DNA of 64,000 nucleotides from Methylophilaceae bacterium (GTDB lineage Bacteria > Pseudomonadota > Gammaproteobacteria > Burkholderiales > Methylophilaceae), in the NCBI GenBank assembly GCA_013141125.1, contig JABFRO010000001.1, forward strand, positions 744,001 to 808,000. Direction: 5' to 3'. The translations under genes and the position numbers were made by a program. Position 1 is the first letter of the stretch, and every line of letters begins with the position of its first letter. The notes beneath the pieces were generated by a model. That model was not told where the DNA came from and searched no databases. It saw nothing but the letters and a program-made list of their open reading frames with translations. Shown here piece after piece: positions 36,986 through 44,742 of this stretch.

Positions 36986-37888
36986 TTAGGTTCTAAGATG
37001 CACGTTAAAAAACTTGATGGTTCGTTCCCATGCCAGCTTTGCCGCAGCCGCATCATAGCGTGGCGTTGTATCGTTGTTGAAACCATGCTGCACTTCTGGA
37101 TAGACAAAAGCCTCGTATTTCACTCCGGCGGCCTTCAGCCCTGCTTCATAGGCAGGCCACGCAGCGTTGATGCGATCATCCTTTCCTGCAAAATGTAGCA
37201 GCAATGGTGATTTGATGTTCGCAACTTTGTCAGCTGCAGGCGCACCGCCATAAAAAGGCACGGCGGCACCCAAATCAGGTACGCGCGTCGCTAAAAGATT
37301 GGATATTCCGCCTCCATAACAAAAGCCCACAACCCCTGCCTTGCCATTGCTACCAGACTGTTTATTGACAAAGTTCAATGCCGCAATAAAATCCTCCTGC
37401 GTTTTCGGCTGCTCCAGCTTGGGAAACAATTCACGCGCCTTATCTTCGTCTCCCGGATAGCCACCAAGAGGAAATAAAGCGTCCGGCGCAAATGCAATGA
37501 AATTATCCAACGCAACCCGTCTGGCAATATCTTCAATATGAGGATTCAAGCCACGGTTCTCGTGTACCACCAGCACCACCGGCAATTTGCCCGATGCATT
37601 GGCCGGTCTGACCAAATAGCCACGCCCTTTGCCATAACCCAAAGGAGAATCAAATTCCACGTACTCAGCTTTAATACGCGGGTCGCTGTGCGGAATCTGC
37701 TCGGCATGGGCAAACTTAGGGTTGAGTGCCTCCAGAATGCCGACTGCCGTAAAGCTGCCCAAGGTGAACTTTGTGACATTGGACAAAAAACTACGGCGAT
37801 CAATATCACCATGAACATATTTGTCGAAAAGCTTTAATACATCAGGATCAAAATCGTCTGCTGTGTATTGGGGTTTGCTGTTCGCCAT
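36986..37888 (-). CDS. Dienelactone hydrolase family protein, Tat-exported
   Basis: A 300-residue alpha/beta hydrolase. An N-terminal twin-arginine signal (DIDRRSFLSNVTKFTLGSF, RR at 31-32) is preceded by a 28-residue leader. The DLH domain has HENRGLNPHIEDIARRVA, the nucleophile C190 in GVVGFCYGGG, an Asp at 237/238 (AGKDDRIN) and H268 in PEVQHGF, so the Cys-Asp-His triad is complete. Export makes a standard catechol-pathway role unlikely; periplasmic DLH proteins of this YghX-like type are of unknown substrate. It is a single gene with its own perfect sigma-54 promoter and a terminator, divergent from tonB. Confidence 0.9.
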   Translation of the reverse strand: MANSKPQYTADDFDPDVLKLFDKYVHGDIDRRSFLSNVTKFTLGSFTAVGILEALNPKFAHAEQIPHSDPRIKAEYVEFDSPLGYGKGRGYLVRPANASGKLPVVLVVHENRGLNPHIEDIARRVALDNFIAFAPDALFPLGGYPGDEDKARELFPKLEQPKTQEDFIAALNFVNKQSGSNGKAGVVGFCYGGGISNLLATRVPDLGAAVPFYGGAPAADKVANIKSPLLLHFAGKDDRINAAWPAYEAGLKAAGVKYEAFVYPEVQHGFNNDTTPRYDAAAAKLAWERTIKFFNVHLRT

Positions 37889-37926
37889 ACTTAAATCTCC
37901 AAAAGTTATTTAAAAATATATTAGCC

Positions 37927-37942
37927 AGCAATTCACGTGCCA
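37927..37942 (-). promoter_or_regulatory. Sigma-54 promoter (perfect consensus) for dienelactone hydrolase
   Basis: The minus strand reads TGGCACGTGAATTGCT: all 12 fixed positions of TGGCACG-N4-TTGCW with GG-N10-GC spacing, preceded by T. The start of transcription is expected near 37916, 28 bases before the ATG at 37888. Confidence 0.75.
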
Positions 37943-38210
37943 ATCCTAAATGAGTTTGATTTTTGCAAAAATATATTAAACGAAATCAATATAAATGGGC
38001 TGAGGAAGGCGGATGAACCAATGTGACAATGGGCTAGCTGGCAGCGCTGCAATGTTGCTCGAAAAACAGCTAACACTTGCCAAGCTGCTTCATGCGCAAC
38101 AGCAAACAGGCCTGTCTGCGAGCTTAGCCACAATCGAAAATAGCCAATTTAATTAAAAAATACATTATTAATCATCAAGATATATTTTTAAATTGCAGAA
38201 TAATTTTAAT

Positions 38211-38226
38211 TGGCGCAAAACTTGCG
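38211..38226 (+). promoter_or_regulatory. Putative sigma-54 promoter for tonB-exbB-exbD-exbD
   Basis: Reads TGGCGCAAAACTTGCG: TGGC and TTGC exact, GG-N10-GC spacing correct, 9 of 12 fixed positions. The expected start is near 38237, about 110 bases ahead of tonB. A sigma-70-like alternative (TTGCGT-N16-TATAAA) overlaps it, so this one is less certain than the divergent promoter at 37927. Confidence 0.45.
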
Positions 38227-38349
38227 TTTAGGTAACTGTGAATTATAAAGGCTTGCTTTATCTGTCATCACCAAATTCTGATAGGTGGTTACAGTATAAG
38301 AACGCATCATTTTTTAAGACTTCAGCTACGTAAGGAGATTTAGTAAACA

Positions 38350-38994
38350 ATGAATTATGCGCAACAACAGAGAGACCCAACGCGTCATTTGATCGGCATA
38401 TCTGTGGTCGTCGTTTTTCATATCATTTTGGCATACGCATTAGCCAATGGTTTGGCGAAAAAAATAGTCAAATTCGTTGAGGATCCGCTGGATGTCAAAC
38501 TAATTGAAGAATTTAAACCACCACCGCCACCGCCGCCCAAGATTGTGCAACCTAAAATTGCACCCCCGCCACCGGTGTATGTGCCGCCGCCAGAAGTTGT
38601 AGTTAATACGCCACCGCCACCGCCCGAAGTGGTCGTTGCAACGGTAGCGGTACCCCCGCCCCCAGCACCGCCAGTGGAAGTTGCACCTCCACCTCCTCCA
38701 CCTCCGGTTGCCAAGCCCGCAGTTGCGAGTGTTGGTGTCGCGTGCCCCAATCATCAGGAAATTCGTAGTAATACCGAGTATCCCGCTCAGGCGCAAAGAC
38801 TGAATCTAAGCGGAAATGTGGTGGTGGAATTCACGGTTGACGCTAATGGTTCAATTAAAAACGTCAACGTACTTAAATCAAGCAACAAGGTGTTTAACAA
38901 TGCCGCAACTAATGCTGTGGCCAAGTTCCAATGCGTTGGCCAAGGCCAGGAAGTGCATGTGCGTGTGCCTTTTGAATTTAAAAGTGAAGGCTAA
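38350..38994 (+). CDS. tonB: Energy-transducing protein TonB
   Basis: A 214-residue TonB. It has an N-terminal membrane helix (about 14-34) with the conserved His (VVVFHIILAYAL) used for contact with ExbB/ExbD. A long Pro-rich periplasmic spacer (about 50-122; PPPPPPPKIV, PPPPEV, PPPPPPPVAK blocks) leads to a C-terminal TonB domain (EIRSNTEYPAQAQRLNLSGN, VVEFTVDANGSIKNVNVLKSS). Two Cys residues (VGVACPNHQ, KFQCVG) frame the C-terminal domain and may form a disulfide. A ribosome site (AAGGAG, 14 bases upstream) precedes the ATG. First gene of the four-gene energy-transduction operon; no TonB-dependent receptor is in the window. Confidence 0.93.
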   Translation: MNYAQQQRDPTRHLIGISVVVVFHIILAYALANGLAKKIVKFVEDPLDVKLIEEFKPPPPPPPKIVQPKIAPPPPVYVPPPEVVVNTPPPPPEVVVATVAVPPPPAPPVEVAPPPPPPPVAKPAVASVGVACPNHQEIRSNTEYPAQAQRLNLSGNVVVEFTVDANGSIKNVNVLKSSNKVFNNAATNAVAKFQCVGQGQEVHVRVPFEFKSEG

Positions 38995-39076
38995 CGCAGT
39001 AATGCAATTGAACTCGATAGTTACCGGCAATTATTTGAATAGTAATTTTAATTAACTGAAATAGGAGTACGAAATC

Positions 39077-40048
39077 ATGAAACGCTTTTTTAAAGTTCCC
39101 GCTATTACTTTGGCACTCATTATCGCCAGCGTAAGCATATCCCTTCCATCACACTCAGCAATAGCTGCTGAGGGAGCGATTAACCAGAAAGCAGCCGTTG
39201 TTGTTGCTGCAAATTCTGCTACTACGCCTTCTGCTGATAAAGCTTCACTTATTTCTAGCGCCAATGCTGCAGAAACCAATCTAACAGAGAATAATACCGA
39301 AACTATCTCCAATCCCTATGGCTTAGAGGCTTTGTGGAAAGGCGGTGATATTGTCGCCAGAGGTACTCTGATCATTCTGTTAATTATGTCAATTGGTAGT
39401 TGGTATGTAATCGTGACTAAGCTCTATGAGCAATTTAAGATTGGTCGTCATGCAAAGACCGCCAATGAAACCTTCTGGACAGCTAAAGGTATTGCTCAAG
39501 GCGTTTCAACACTGCCTGAAGGTAGCGCTTATCTATACCTGGCTAAAACGGGGGTGGAAGCAACCGAACGTCACGGTGGATTACTTGACCATATTGACTT
39601 TAATACTTGGGTATCCCAATCCATTCAACGCGCAATTGATAACATTCAAAGCCGCTTGCAGGATGGTCTGGCGTTTCTAGGAACCGTGGGTTCAACAGCA
39701 CCATTTGTTGGTCTGTTCGGTACCGTATGGGGGATTTACCATGCTTTGACTGCTATTGGTATTGCCGGTCAGGCTTCCATTGATAAAGTGGCTGGCCCGG
39801 TAGGTGAAGCGCTGATTATGACAGCCATCGGTCTTGGAGTTGCTGTTCCTGCTGTTCTGGGCTACAACTGGCTGGTACGCCGTAACAAATCCGCATTGGA
39901 TAATGTACGTGCATTCGGTGCTGATTTGCATGCCGTATTGCTTGGTGGTGCCGCTGTTAAGCCACAGGCCAGCACTGATAAAGCTACCCATTCATCAAGC
40001 CCTTCTGACAATTCGCTTAACATTGTCACTGCAACAGCGGCGGTATAA
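39077..40048 (+). CDS. exbB: ExbB/TolQ/MotA-family proton channel protein
   Basis: A 323-residue ExbB with an extra N-terminal export signal and periplasmic stretch (1-90) before the first canonical helix (GTLIILLIMSIGSWYVIVTKL), as in many long ExbB proteins. The core MotA/TolQ/ExbB domain holds LDHIDFNTWVSQSIQRAI, GLAFLGTVGSTAPFVGLFGTVWGI and GPVGEALIMTAIGLGVAVPAV. It works with ExbD and TonB to couple the proton gradient to outer-membrane transport. A strong GGAG site precedes the ATG; exbD follows after 5 bp. Confidence 0.94.
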   Translation: MKRFFKVPAITLALIIASVSISLPSHSAIAAEGAINQKAAVVVAANSATTPSADKASLISSANAAETNLTENNTETISNPYGLEALWKGGDIVARGTLIILLIMSIGSWYVIVTKLYEQFKIGRHAKTANETFWTAKGIAQGVSTLPEGSAYLYLAKTGVEATERHGGLLDHIDFNTWVSQSIQRAIDNIQSRLQDGLAFLGTVGSTAPFVGLFGTVWGIYHALTAIGIAGQASIDKVAGPVGEALIMTAIGLGVAVPAVLGYNWLVRRNKSALDNVRAFGADLHAVLLGGAAVKPQASTDKATHSSSPSDNSLNIVTATAAV

Positions 40049-40053
40049 TTGCC

Positions 40054-40482
40054 ATGGCAATGAATGTTGGTTCTGCAAATGATACGGATGACGAAATTGT
40101 CTCCACAATCAACACAACGCCTTTAGTCGATGTCATGCTGGTATTGCTGATTATCTTTTTGATCACGATACCAGTGGTGACCAAGGCAATTGCGTTGGAT
40201 CTTCCCAAAGTCACAAACCAGCCACGCATCACCAAACCGGAAAATATCACCTTGGCTGTTACTAAAGACGGCAATGTTTACTGGAACGATGTGCTGGTGC
40301 CTGGCAAGGAAGAGCTCGTCAATAAGCTGAAAGAAGTAGCAGTTATCACACCACAACCTGAAATTCACATTCGGGGTGATGGCGGTGCACTTTATGAATC
40401 TATTGGCAAGGTAGTATTTGCTTGCCAACGTTCAGGAATAGCCAAAATTGGCTTTTTAACAGAGCCACCACCCAAGGGTTAA
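40054..40482 (+). CDS. exbD: ExbD biopolymer transport protein, first copy
   Basis: A 142-residue ExbD with one N-terminal membrane helix bearing the essential Asp (NTTPLVDVMLVLLIIFLITIP) and a periplasmic domain (ENITLAVTKDGNVYWNDVLV, PEIHIRGDGGALYESIGKVV). It follows exbB by 5 bp. An in-frame ATG six bases in is an alternative start. The second exbD next door differs in the loop, so the two may form mixed complexes. Confidence 0.93.
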   Translation: MAMNVGSANDTDDEIVSTINTTPLVDVMLVLLIIFLITIPVVTKAIALDLPKVTNQPRITKPENITLAVTKDGNVYWNDVLVPGKEELVNKLKEVAVITPQPEIHIRGDGGALYESIGKVVFACQRSGIAKIGFLTEPPPKG

Positions 40483-40526
40483 TGCGTGATATTGCCACAA
40501 AACACAGAGCAGAAAGGTAAATACTT

Positions 40527-40958
40527 ATGGCTATGAATGTAGGTTCAGGGCGTTCATTGAGCGAACCAGAGCTAATGATTGAAATGAATACAACACCACT
40601 GATTGATGTCATGCTTGTGTTGCTGGTGATGCTGATTATTACGATACCGATTCAATTGCATTCGGTAAATCTTAATATGCCAGTTAAGATGCCACCTCCA
40701 CCTCCAACAGAGCTACCTGAAGTTGTAGAAATTGGCATTGACAACGTTGGATCAATTCTTTGGAATGGCGAGCGAGTTGAGGATATTCGCAAACTGGATG
40801 CCAAATTTTCTGATGCAGCGCATCAATCCGTGCCGCCCGAATTACACGTACGTCCCGATAAGGCGGCACCTTATCGTGCAGTAACGGCGGTCATGGCCTC
40901 AGCTCAGCGCAATAAAGCCACCAAGATTGGTATTGTCGGCAACGAACAATATATTTGA
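40527..40958 (+). CDS. exbD: ExbD biopolymer transport protein, second copy
   Basis: A 143-residue ExbD paralogue: helix NTTPLIDVMLVLLVMLIITIP with the proton-relay Asp, a Pro-rich start to the periplasmic part (KMPPPPPTELPEVVEIGID) and the fold ending VTAVMASAQRNKATKIGIVGN. AAAGG lies 10-12 bases before the ATG. It is the last gene of the operon, followed by a terminator. Dual ExbD subunits with one ExbB are known from specialised TonB systems. Confidence 0.93.
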   Translation: MAMNVGSGRSLSEPELMIEMNTTPLIDVMLVLLVMLIITIPIQLHSVNLNMPVKMPPPPPTELPEVVEIGIDNVGSILWNGERVEDIRKLDAKFSDAAHQSVPPELHVRPDKAAPYRAVTAVMASAQRNKATKIGIVGNEQYI

Positions 40959-40997
40959 TTCAAGTATAAGGTTTTAAAACCTTAACTGCTTGCCCCC

Positions 40998-41033
40998 AAA
41001 CGAGCTGGAGAGTTTTAATCTCCCAGCTCGTTT
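40998..41033 (+). terminator. Rho-independent terminator after exbD2
   Basis: 11-base perfect outer stem AAACGAGCTGG / CCAGCTCGTTT with additional AGAG/CTC pairing around TTTTAA; the right arm ends in TTT then CTATTTA. Confidence 0.75.
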
Positions 41034-41276
41034 CTATTTAATTTCTGCGGTTCCCAAAATTCTATTTCACAATTGCAATTAAATCTGCAAGGCTATATTT
41101 AGGTGAACATGTATGAGCATCTCATCCTAGAATTTCATACAAAACTCCAACAATAAATTTTAAAGAGGAGCATCCCCACTTACAACTAATTAACATTAAC
41201 ATATAACTTAATATAATTTAATAACTTAACAAATTGTTGGTAATATTAACCCTATAAAAACTATCTTCAGAATGTG
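41034..41276. other. Leader/promoter region of the sigma-54 activator gene
   Basis: About 240 bp, very AT-rich, with no gene and no -24/-12 match found, so the activator is probably transcribed by another sigma factor. GGAG at about 41166 is too far away to be its ribosome site. Confidence 0.4.
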
Positions 41277-42404
41277 ATGTCCACTATGCAAGCAAAACCT
41301 TGGGTCTATGAAACAGAAACGCGACTGGCTCCAGATCAGGGAATTACACATCCCAATCCGGCTGAAGTCAGCCTGTCTATACGTGCTAGCGCTTTGGTTT
41401 TCAGTGATCCAAAATCTCAGGCACTACTGTCCTTGATTGAGCGGGTTGCCTCCAGCAATGCCACAACGTTAATTATTGGTGAAACAGGCACAGGTAAAGA
41501 GCTAGTAGCTCGTCGCCTGCATGATCTCGGGCCAAGAAAAAATGGTCCATTTGCAGCCATAAACTGCGGTGCCTTCTCGGATTCATTGGTTGAAAGTGAA
41601 CTTTTTGGTCACGAAAAAGGTGCTTTCACGGGTGCAATTTCCTCCAAGGAAGGTTGGTTTGAGAGCGCCAATGGCGGCACACTGTTTCTGGATGAAGTGG
41701 GCGACCTCCCACTTTCCACTCAAGTTAAATTGTTGCGCGTTTTGCAAGAGCGTGAGATTGTACGCATTGGTTCGCGCAAGCCAGTCAAAATTGATGTGCG
41801 CCTGATCGCCGCCACCAATGTGAATCTGGAAGATGCCGTAAGAGCAGGCCGGTTTCGTGAGGACTTATACTATCGAATCAAAGTGGTACCCATTGATTTG
41901 CCGCCCTTGCGCGAACGTCCAGGCGACATTTTGCCACTGGTAGAATATTTTCTCAGGGTATACAGAAACCGCTTGCATACCTCTGTGCCACAATTGACAC
42001 CAGCTGCCATCCACACATTATTGAATTATCCATGGCCAGGTAACATCCGCGAGTTGGAAAACACTATACACCGCGCGTTGCTGGTTTCGTCAGGAGGAGT
42101 CATCCACCCCAAGGATTTACATCTTACCTATATACCGATAAAGCTTGAATCTGCACAACCAAACCTGCAACTTGTCCCTAATAAAGATAAAAGCACGAAC
42201 GATATAGGCAACCAACAACTGGAATCTGTATTAACCAACCTGTTTGAACAGAATTTTCCTGATCTGTACGAGTTTGTTAACTCACTTACCGTCCGCAAGG
42301 CTTACGATTACTGCAATAACAATCAAGTACATACAGCAAAGCTATTGGGGATAAGTCGCAATATTTTACGTTCACGACTAAAAGAACTAAATCTTATTGC
42401 TTGA
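41277..42404 (+). CDS. Sigma-54-dependent enhancer-binding regulator, SfnR-like
   Basis: A 375-residue activator with no receiver, GAF or PAS domain: a ~40-residue N-terminus, the AAA+ sigma-54 interaction domain (about 41-280) and a Fis-type helix-turn-helix at the end (KAYDYCNNNQVHTAKLLGIS). Walker A is GETGTGKE (68-75), the sigma-54 contact loop GAFTGA (115-120), Walker B GTLFLDE (134-140). The opening RASALVFSDPKSQALLSLIE and the lack of a sensor domain resemble SfnR, the sulfone/sulfur-starvation activator of pseudomonads; this is recollection of the family, not a search. The start is the ATG at 41277 (GTG at 41274 possible). It lies just after tonB-exbBD and among several operons with -24/-12 promoters, so it is the candidate regulator of them. 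Confidence 0.92.
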   Translation: MSTMQAKPWVYETETRLAPDQGITHPNPAEVSLSIRASALVFSDPKSQALLSLIERVASSNATTLIIGETGTGKELVARRLHDLGPRKNGPFAAINCGAFSDSLVESELFGHEKGAFTGAISSKEGWFESANGGTLFLDEVGDLPLSTQVKLLRVLQEREIVRIGSRKPVKIDVRLIAATNVNLEDAVRAGRFREDLYYRIKVVPIDLPPLRERPGDILPLVEYFLRVYRNRLHTSVPQLTPAAIHTLLNYPWPGNIRELENTIHRALLVSSGGVIHPKDLHLTYIPIKLESAQPNLQLVPNKDKSTNDIGNQQLESVLTNLFEQNFPDLYEFVNSLTVRKAYDYCNNNQVHTAKLLGISRNILRSRLKELNLIA

Positions 42405-42431
42405 AACCGTTTTAAATAAAAGTTATCAGCA

Positions 42432-42477
42432 CAACCAATAAAAAACCCGCTCCATTGAGCGGGTTTTTTATTGGTTG
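42432..42477. terminator. Bidirectional terminator
   Basis: 21-base perfect stem (arms 42432-42452 and 42457-42477) with loop CATT; core AAAAAACCCGCTC / GAGCGGGTTTTTT gives a T-run in both directions. It sits between the convergent activator and cytochrome b561 genes. Confidence 0.9.
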
Positions 42478-42486
42478 CTATTAATA

Positions 42487-43140
42487 TTATTTCCAGAGTG
42501 TAGAAATTACCCAAACAAATCCGGTACTTGAGGCAATAAGAGCCGTGGCTATCCAGACATTGCCGTGACTTTCATGTGTTTCAGCTACTGAAATAGGCAC
42601 TTGTTTACGCCCTGTCAACATAGGACGAACCAGATTTTCACGCTTAACCAGTCGATAATAAAGTATTGCTCCAATATGCAATGCCAATACCCCATATAGC
42701 ATATATTGATTCAATGTATGAAGATGGGTCAGATAATCGCTTGTATCCTTGCTGACCAAGGCAAATAGCGGACCCTCTGTCATGATGTCATCGTTGGAAA
42801 ACAAACCAGAAACTGCCTGAAACAACAGCAGAAGCAACATGGCAATAACAGACAAAGCCCCAACAGGATTATGCCCAATGTGCTTTTCCCCTGTACCTTT
42901 AAGATAGGCTAGAATTGTGCGTGGCCCGCGAATAAAATTTAGAAATTTTGCATGTTTACTGCCAACAAAACCCCATAACACCCGAAAAATCAGGAGTACC
43001 AGAACAGCAAGCCCTGAATAGACATGCCACTCAAGTGCATTTCCACCAAGTTTGGCTGAAATCACTGCAACAGCAAAAAAAACAACTAATGCCCAATGGA
43101 AAATACGTAGTGGGAGATCCCATATCGTAACGTGTTTCAT
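42487..43140 (-). CDS. Cytochrome b561-type membrane cytochrome
   Basis: A 217-residue protein of the Ni-hydrogenase/formate-dehydrogenase b-type cytochrome family. It begins KHVTIWDLPLRIFHWALVVFF with the first heme His, then LEWHVYSGLAVLVLLIFRVLWGFVG-like text with the second (cited in part), and TLNQYMLYGVLALHIGAILYY with a further His ligand. A single C-terminal helix follows (VWIATALIASSTGFVWVIST). It is a quinone-linked electron carrier for a periplasmic c-type cytochrome or dehydrogenase; the SoxC-like pair or the cytochrome lipoprotein are possible partners by context only. A sigma-54-type promoter lies about 90 bp upstream. Confidence 0.92.
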   Translation of the reverse strand: MKHVTIWDLPLRIFHWALVVFFAVAVISAKLGGNALEWHVYSGLAVLVLLIFRVLWGFVGSKHAKFLNFIRGPRTILAYLKGTGEKHIGHNPVGALSVIAMLLLLLFQAVSGLFSNDDIMTEGPLFALVSKDTSDYLTHLHTLNQYMLYGVLALHIGAILYYRLVKRENLVRPMLTGRKQVPISVAETHESHGNVWIATALIASSTGFVWVISTLWK

Positions 43141-43239
43141 GATGAGTTCTGGCTCCTAAGCTAATCAATTAATCAATGCTGAAATCAATTTATGTTAAAG
43201 GTCAAAATTTAACAAATTGAAATTCTCACTAATTGATTA

Positions 43240-43255
43240 AGCAAGGAACATTCCA
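43240..43255 (-). promoter_or_regulatory. Putative sigma-54 promoter for cytochrome b561
   Basis: The minus strand reads TGGAATGTTCCTTGCT: 10 of 12 fixed positions, GG-N10-GC spacing correct; expected start near 43229, about 90 bases before the ATG at 43140. Confidence 0.45.
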
Positions 43256-43554
43256 CTTAAGCTAACATATAACCCTTTGAAAAAATATAACTTTTATAAT
43301 CGTAACTCGCAAAACTGCTGAATCTGCAGCAACATCATGTTTGGTTACAAACAGTTAATATAGCGACTAAATAATTACGCACTTATGGAGTAAGAATTTC
43401 CGCTACCATCGCCCCAAGACTGTGCAATCGCCTCCAACCTGCTAAGCGTGATATTCCACTCATTTCAACTCGACTGAACAAATATACGTGTGATGCAGTC
43501 CGCCTGGGTCAACACATTCATCTAGGGAATGATTCCTTGCATGCACGAAAGGTG
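43256..43554. other. Intergenic region without gene
   Basis: About 300 bp between the cytochrome b561 promoter and the end of the glycosyltransferase gene. Nothing was recognised; a 101-codon minus-strand frame running through it overlaps the glycosyltransferase and lacks any family signature. Confidence 0.4.
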
Positions 43555-44742
43555 TCAAACAGCGTCCAAAACTTTCCTCTCGCCAGTCTCTTTTTTGGCG
43601 ATAGTCTGCGCATAAAATTGCAACATTTTTTCCGCCATGCGGCTGGCCGACCAGGATTCTGCATACACCCGCCCAGCTTCCCCCAAAGCCCAACGCGCGC
43701 TTTGATCTGCCAGCAAGCCCAGCACCTTGCCGGAAAAATCTTCCACATCTTCTCGCGCAATGCAAACGCCCTGCCCTTCTTTTAGCACATCGCGCGTACC
43801 CATTTCGGCAATGGATACCACGGGCACAGCTTGCGCCATGGCTTCCAGTAGCACCAGGCCTTGCGTTTCCGTGCGTGAGGAAAATATAAAAATATCGCCG
43901 GCGCGGTAGCAGCTATTGAGTTCGGTATGGCGATCAAGATAGCCGATAAACTGGGTGTTTTCCTGCAAGCCCAGCGCGCTAACCTCCTGCTCCAGCCCCT
44001 TGCGTGCGGGGCCTTCTCCGGCAATAACGAACAGAATATTCGGCACCTGCTGGCGCACGCGTTGCGTTACTTTAAGCAAAAAGCCTATGTTTTTCTCATG
44101 CGCAACACGTCCCACAAACAGCAGCACCGGCCTGTCTTGCTCAAGGCCATAGCGGGCGCGAAATTCGGTACCATCACCGGGCGTAAAACTGGAGGGCTGC
44201 AAGCCGGTAGGGATCACTTCGGCATGGCTAGTGATGCCGTAATGGCGCAATACTTCCAGCATGGGGCGTGAGGGAATCACCATGCCATGCAGACTATTGC
44301 CCTGTTGGCGTGAAATGCAGCGCGCGGCGGCTTTTAGCCAGCTTTTGGGTAGAAACGGGATGTAATGGTAAAAATATTCTTCAAAAAAGGTGTGGTAGGT
44401 TTCAACGCAGGGAATACCCAGTTTTTTGGCAAGATTCAGCCCCAGATAATGCGCAACAAAAGGCGTTTGCACATGTACCAGATCATATTTTTCCGCGTGC
44501 AAGCGTGATAAATGTTGCATTGCCCAACCATATTTCATCAGCCGGTCTTCCGGGTCCATAGGCAATGAACGCGCAGGAACCCGCAAAATATCGCTTTCAT
44601 CCTCGCTGGGCGCAAAATAATCCGGCGCGATTAAATGCACGGTATGTCCGCGCGCGCGCAGCTCGCGGCGGAAAGTATCAATAGAAGTGGAAACGCCGTT
44701 GATACGCGGAAAATATACATCGGAAACATAGAGGATTTTCAT
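43555..44742 (-). CDS. Glycosyltransferase family 4 (GT-B fold)
   Basis: A 395-residue protein. The start at ATG 44742 is chosen because it overlaps the upstream stop (ATGA) and begins the GT-B fold directly (MKILYVSDVYFPRINGVSTS). The donor-binding half has LLFVGRVAHEKNIGFLL, FVIAGEGPARKGLEQ and the E-x7-E segment SRTETQGLVLLEAMAQAVPV. It is similar to alpha-mannosyl- or glucosyl-transferases that act on diacylglycerol or lipid carriers. The order phosphoesterase-glycosyltransferase suggests a membrane-lipid or glycolipid role; the exact acceptor is unknown. Confidence 0.92.
   Translation of the reverse strand: MKILYVSDVYFPRINGVSTSIDTFRRELRARGHTVHLIAPDYFAPSEDESDILRVPARSLPMDPEDRLMKYGWAMQHLSRLHAEKYDLVHVQTPFVAHYLGLNLAKKLGIPCVETYHTFFEEYFYHYIPFLPKSWLKAAARCISRQQGNSLHGMVIPSRPMLEVLRHYGITSHAEVIPTGLQPSSFTPGDGTEFRARYGLEQDRPVLLFVGRVAHEKNIGFLLKVTQRVRQQVPNILFVIAGEGPARKGLEQEVSALGLQENTQFIGYLDRHTELNSCYRAGDIFIFSSRTETQGLVLLEAMAQAVPVVSIAEMGTRDVLKEGQGVCIAREDVEDFSGKVLGLLADQSARWALGEAGRVYAESWSASRMAEKMLQFYAQTIAKKETGERKVLDAV

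Noticed and set aside
43460-43765. A 101-codon minus-strand gene behind the glycosyltransferase
   Set aside because: It mostly overlaps the glycosyltransferase in another frame and shows no family features.
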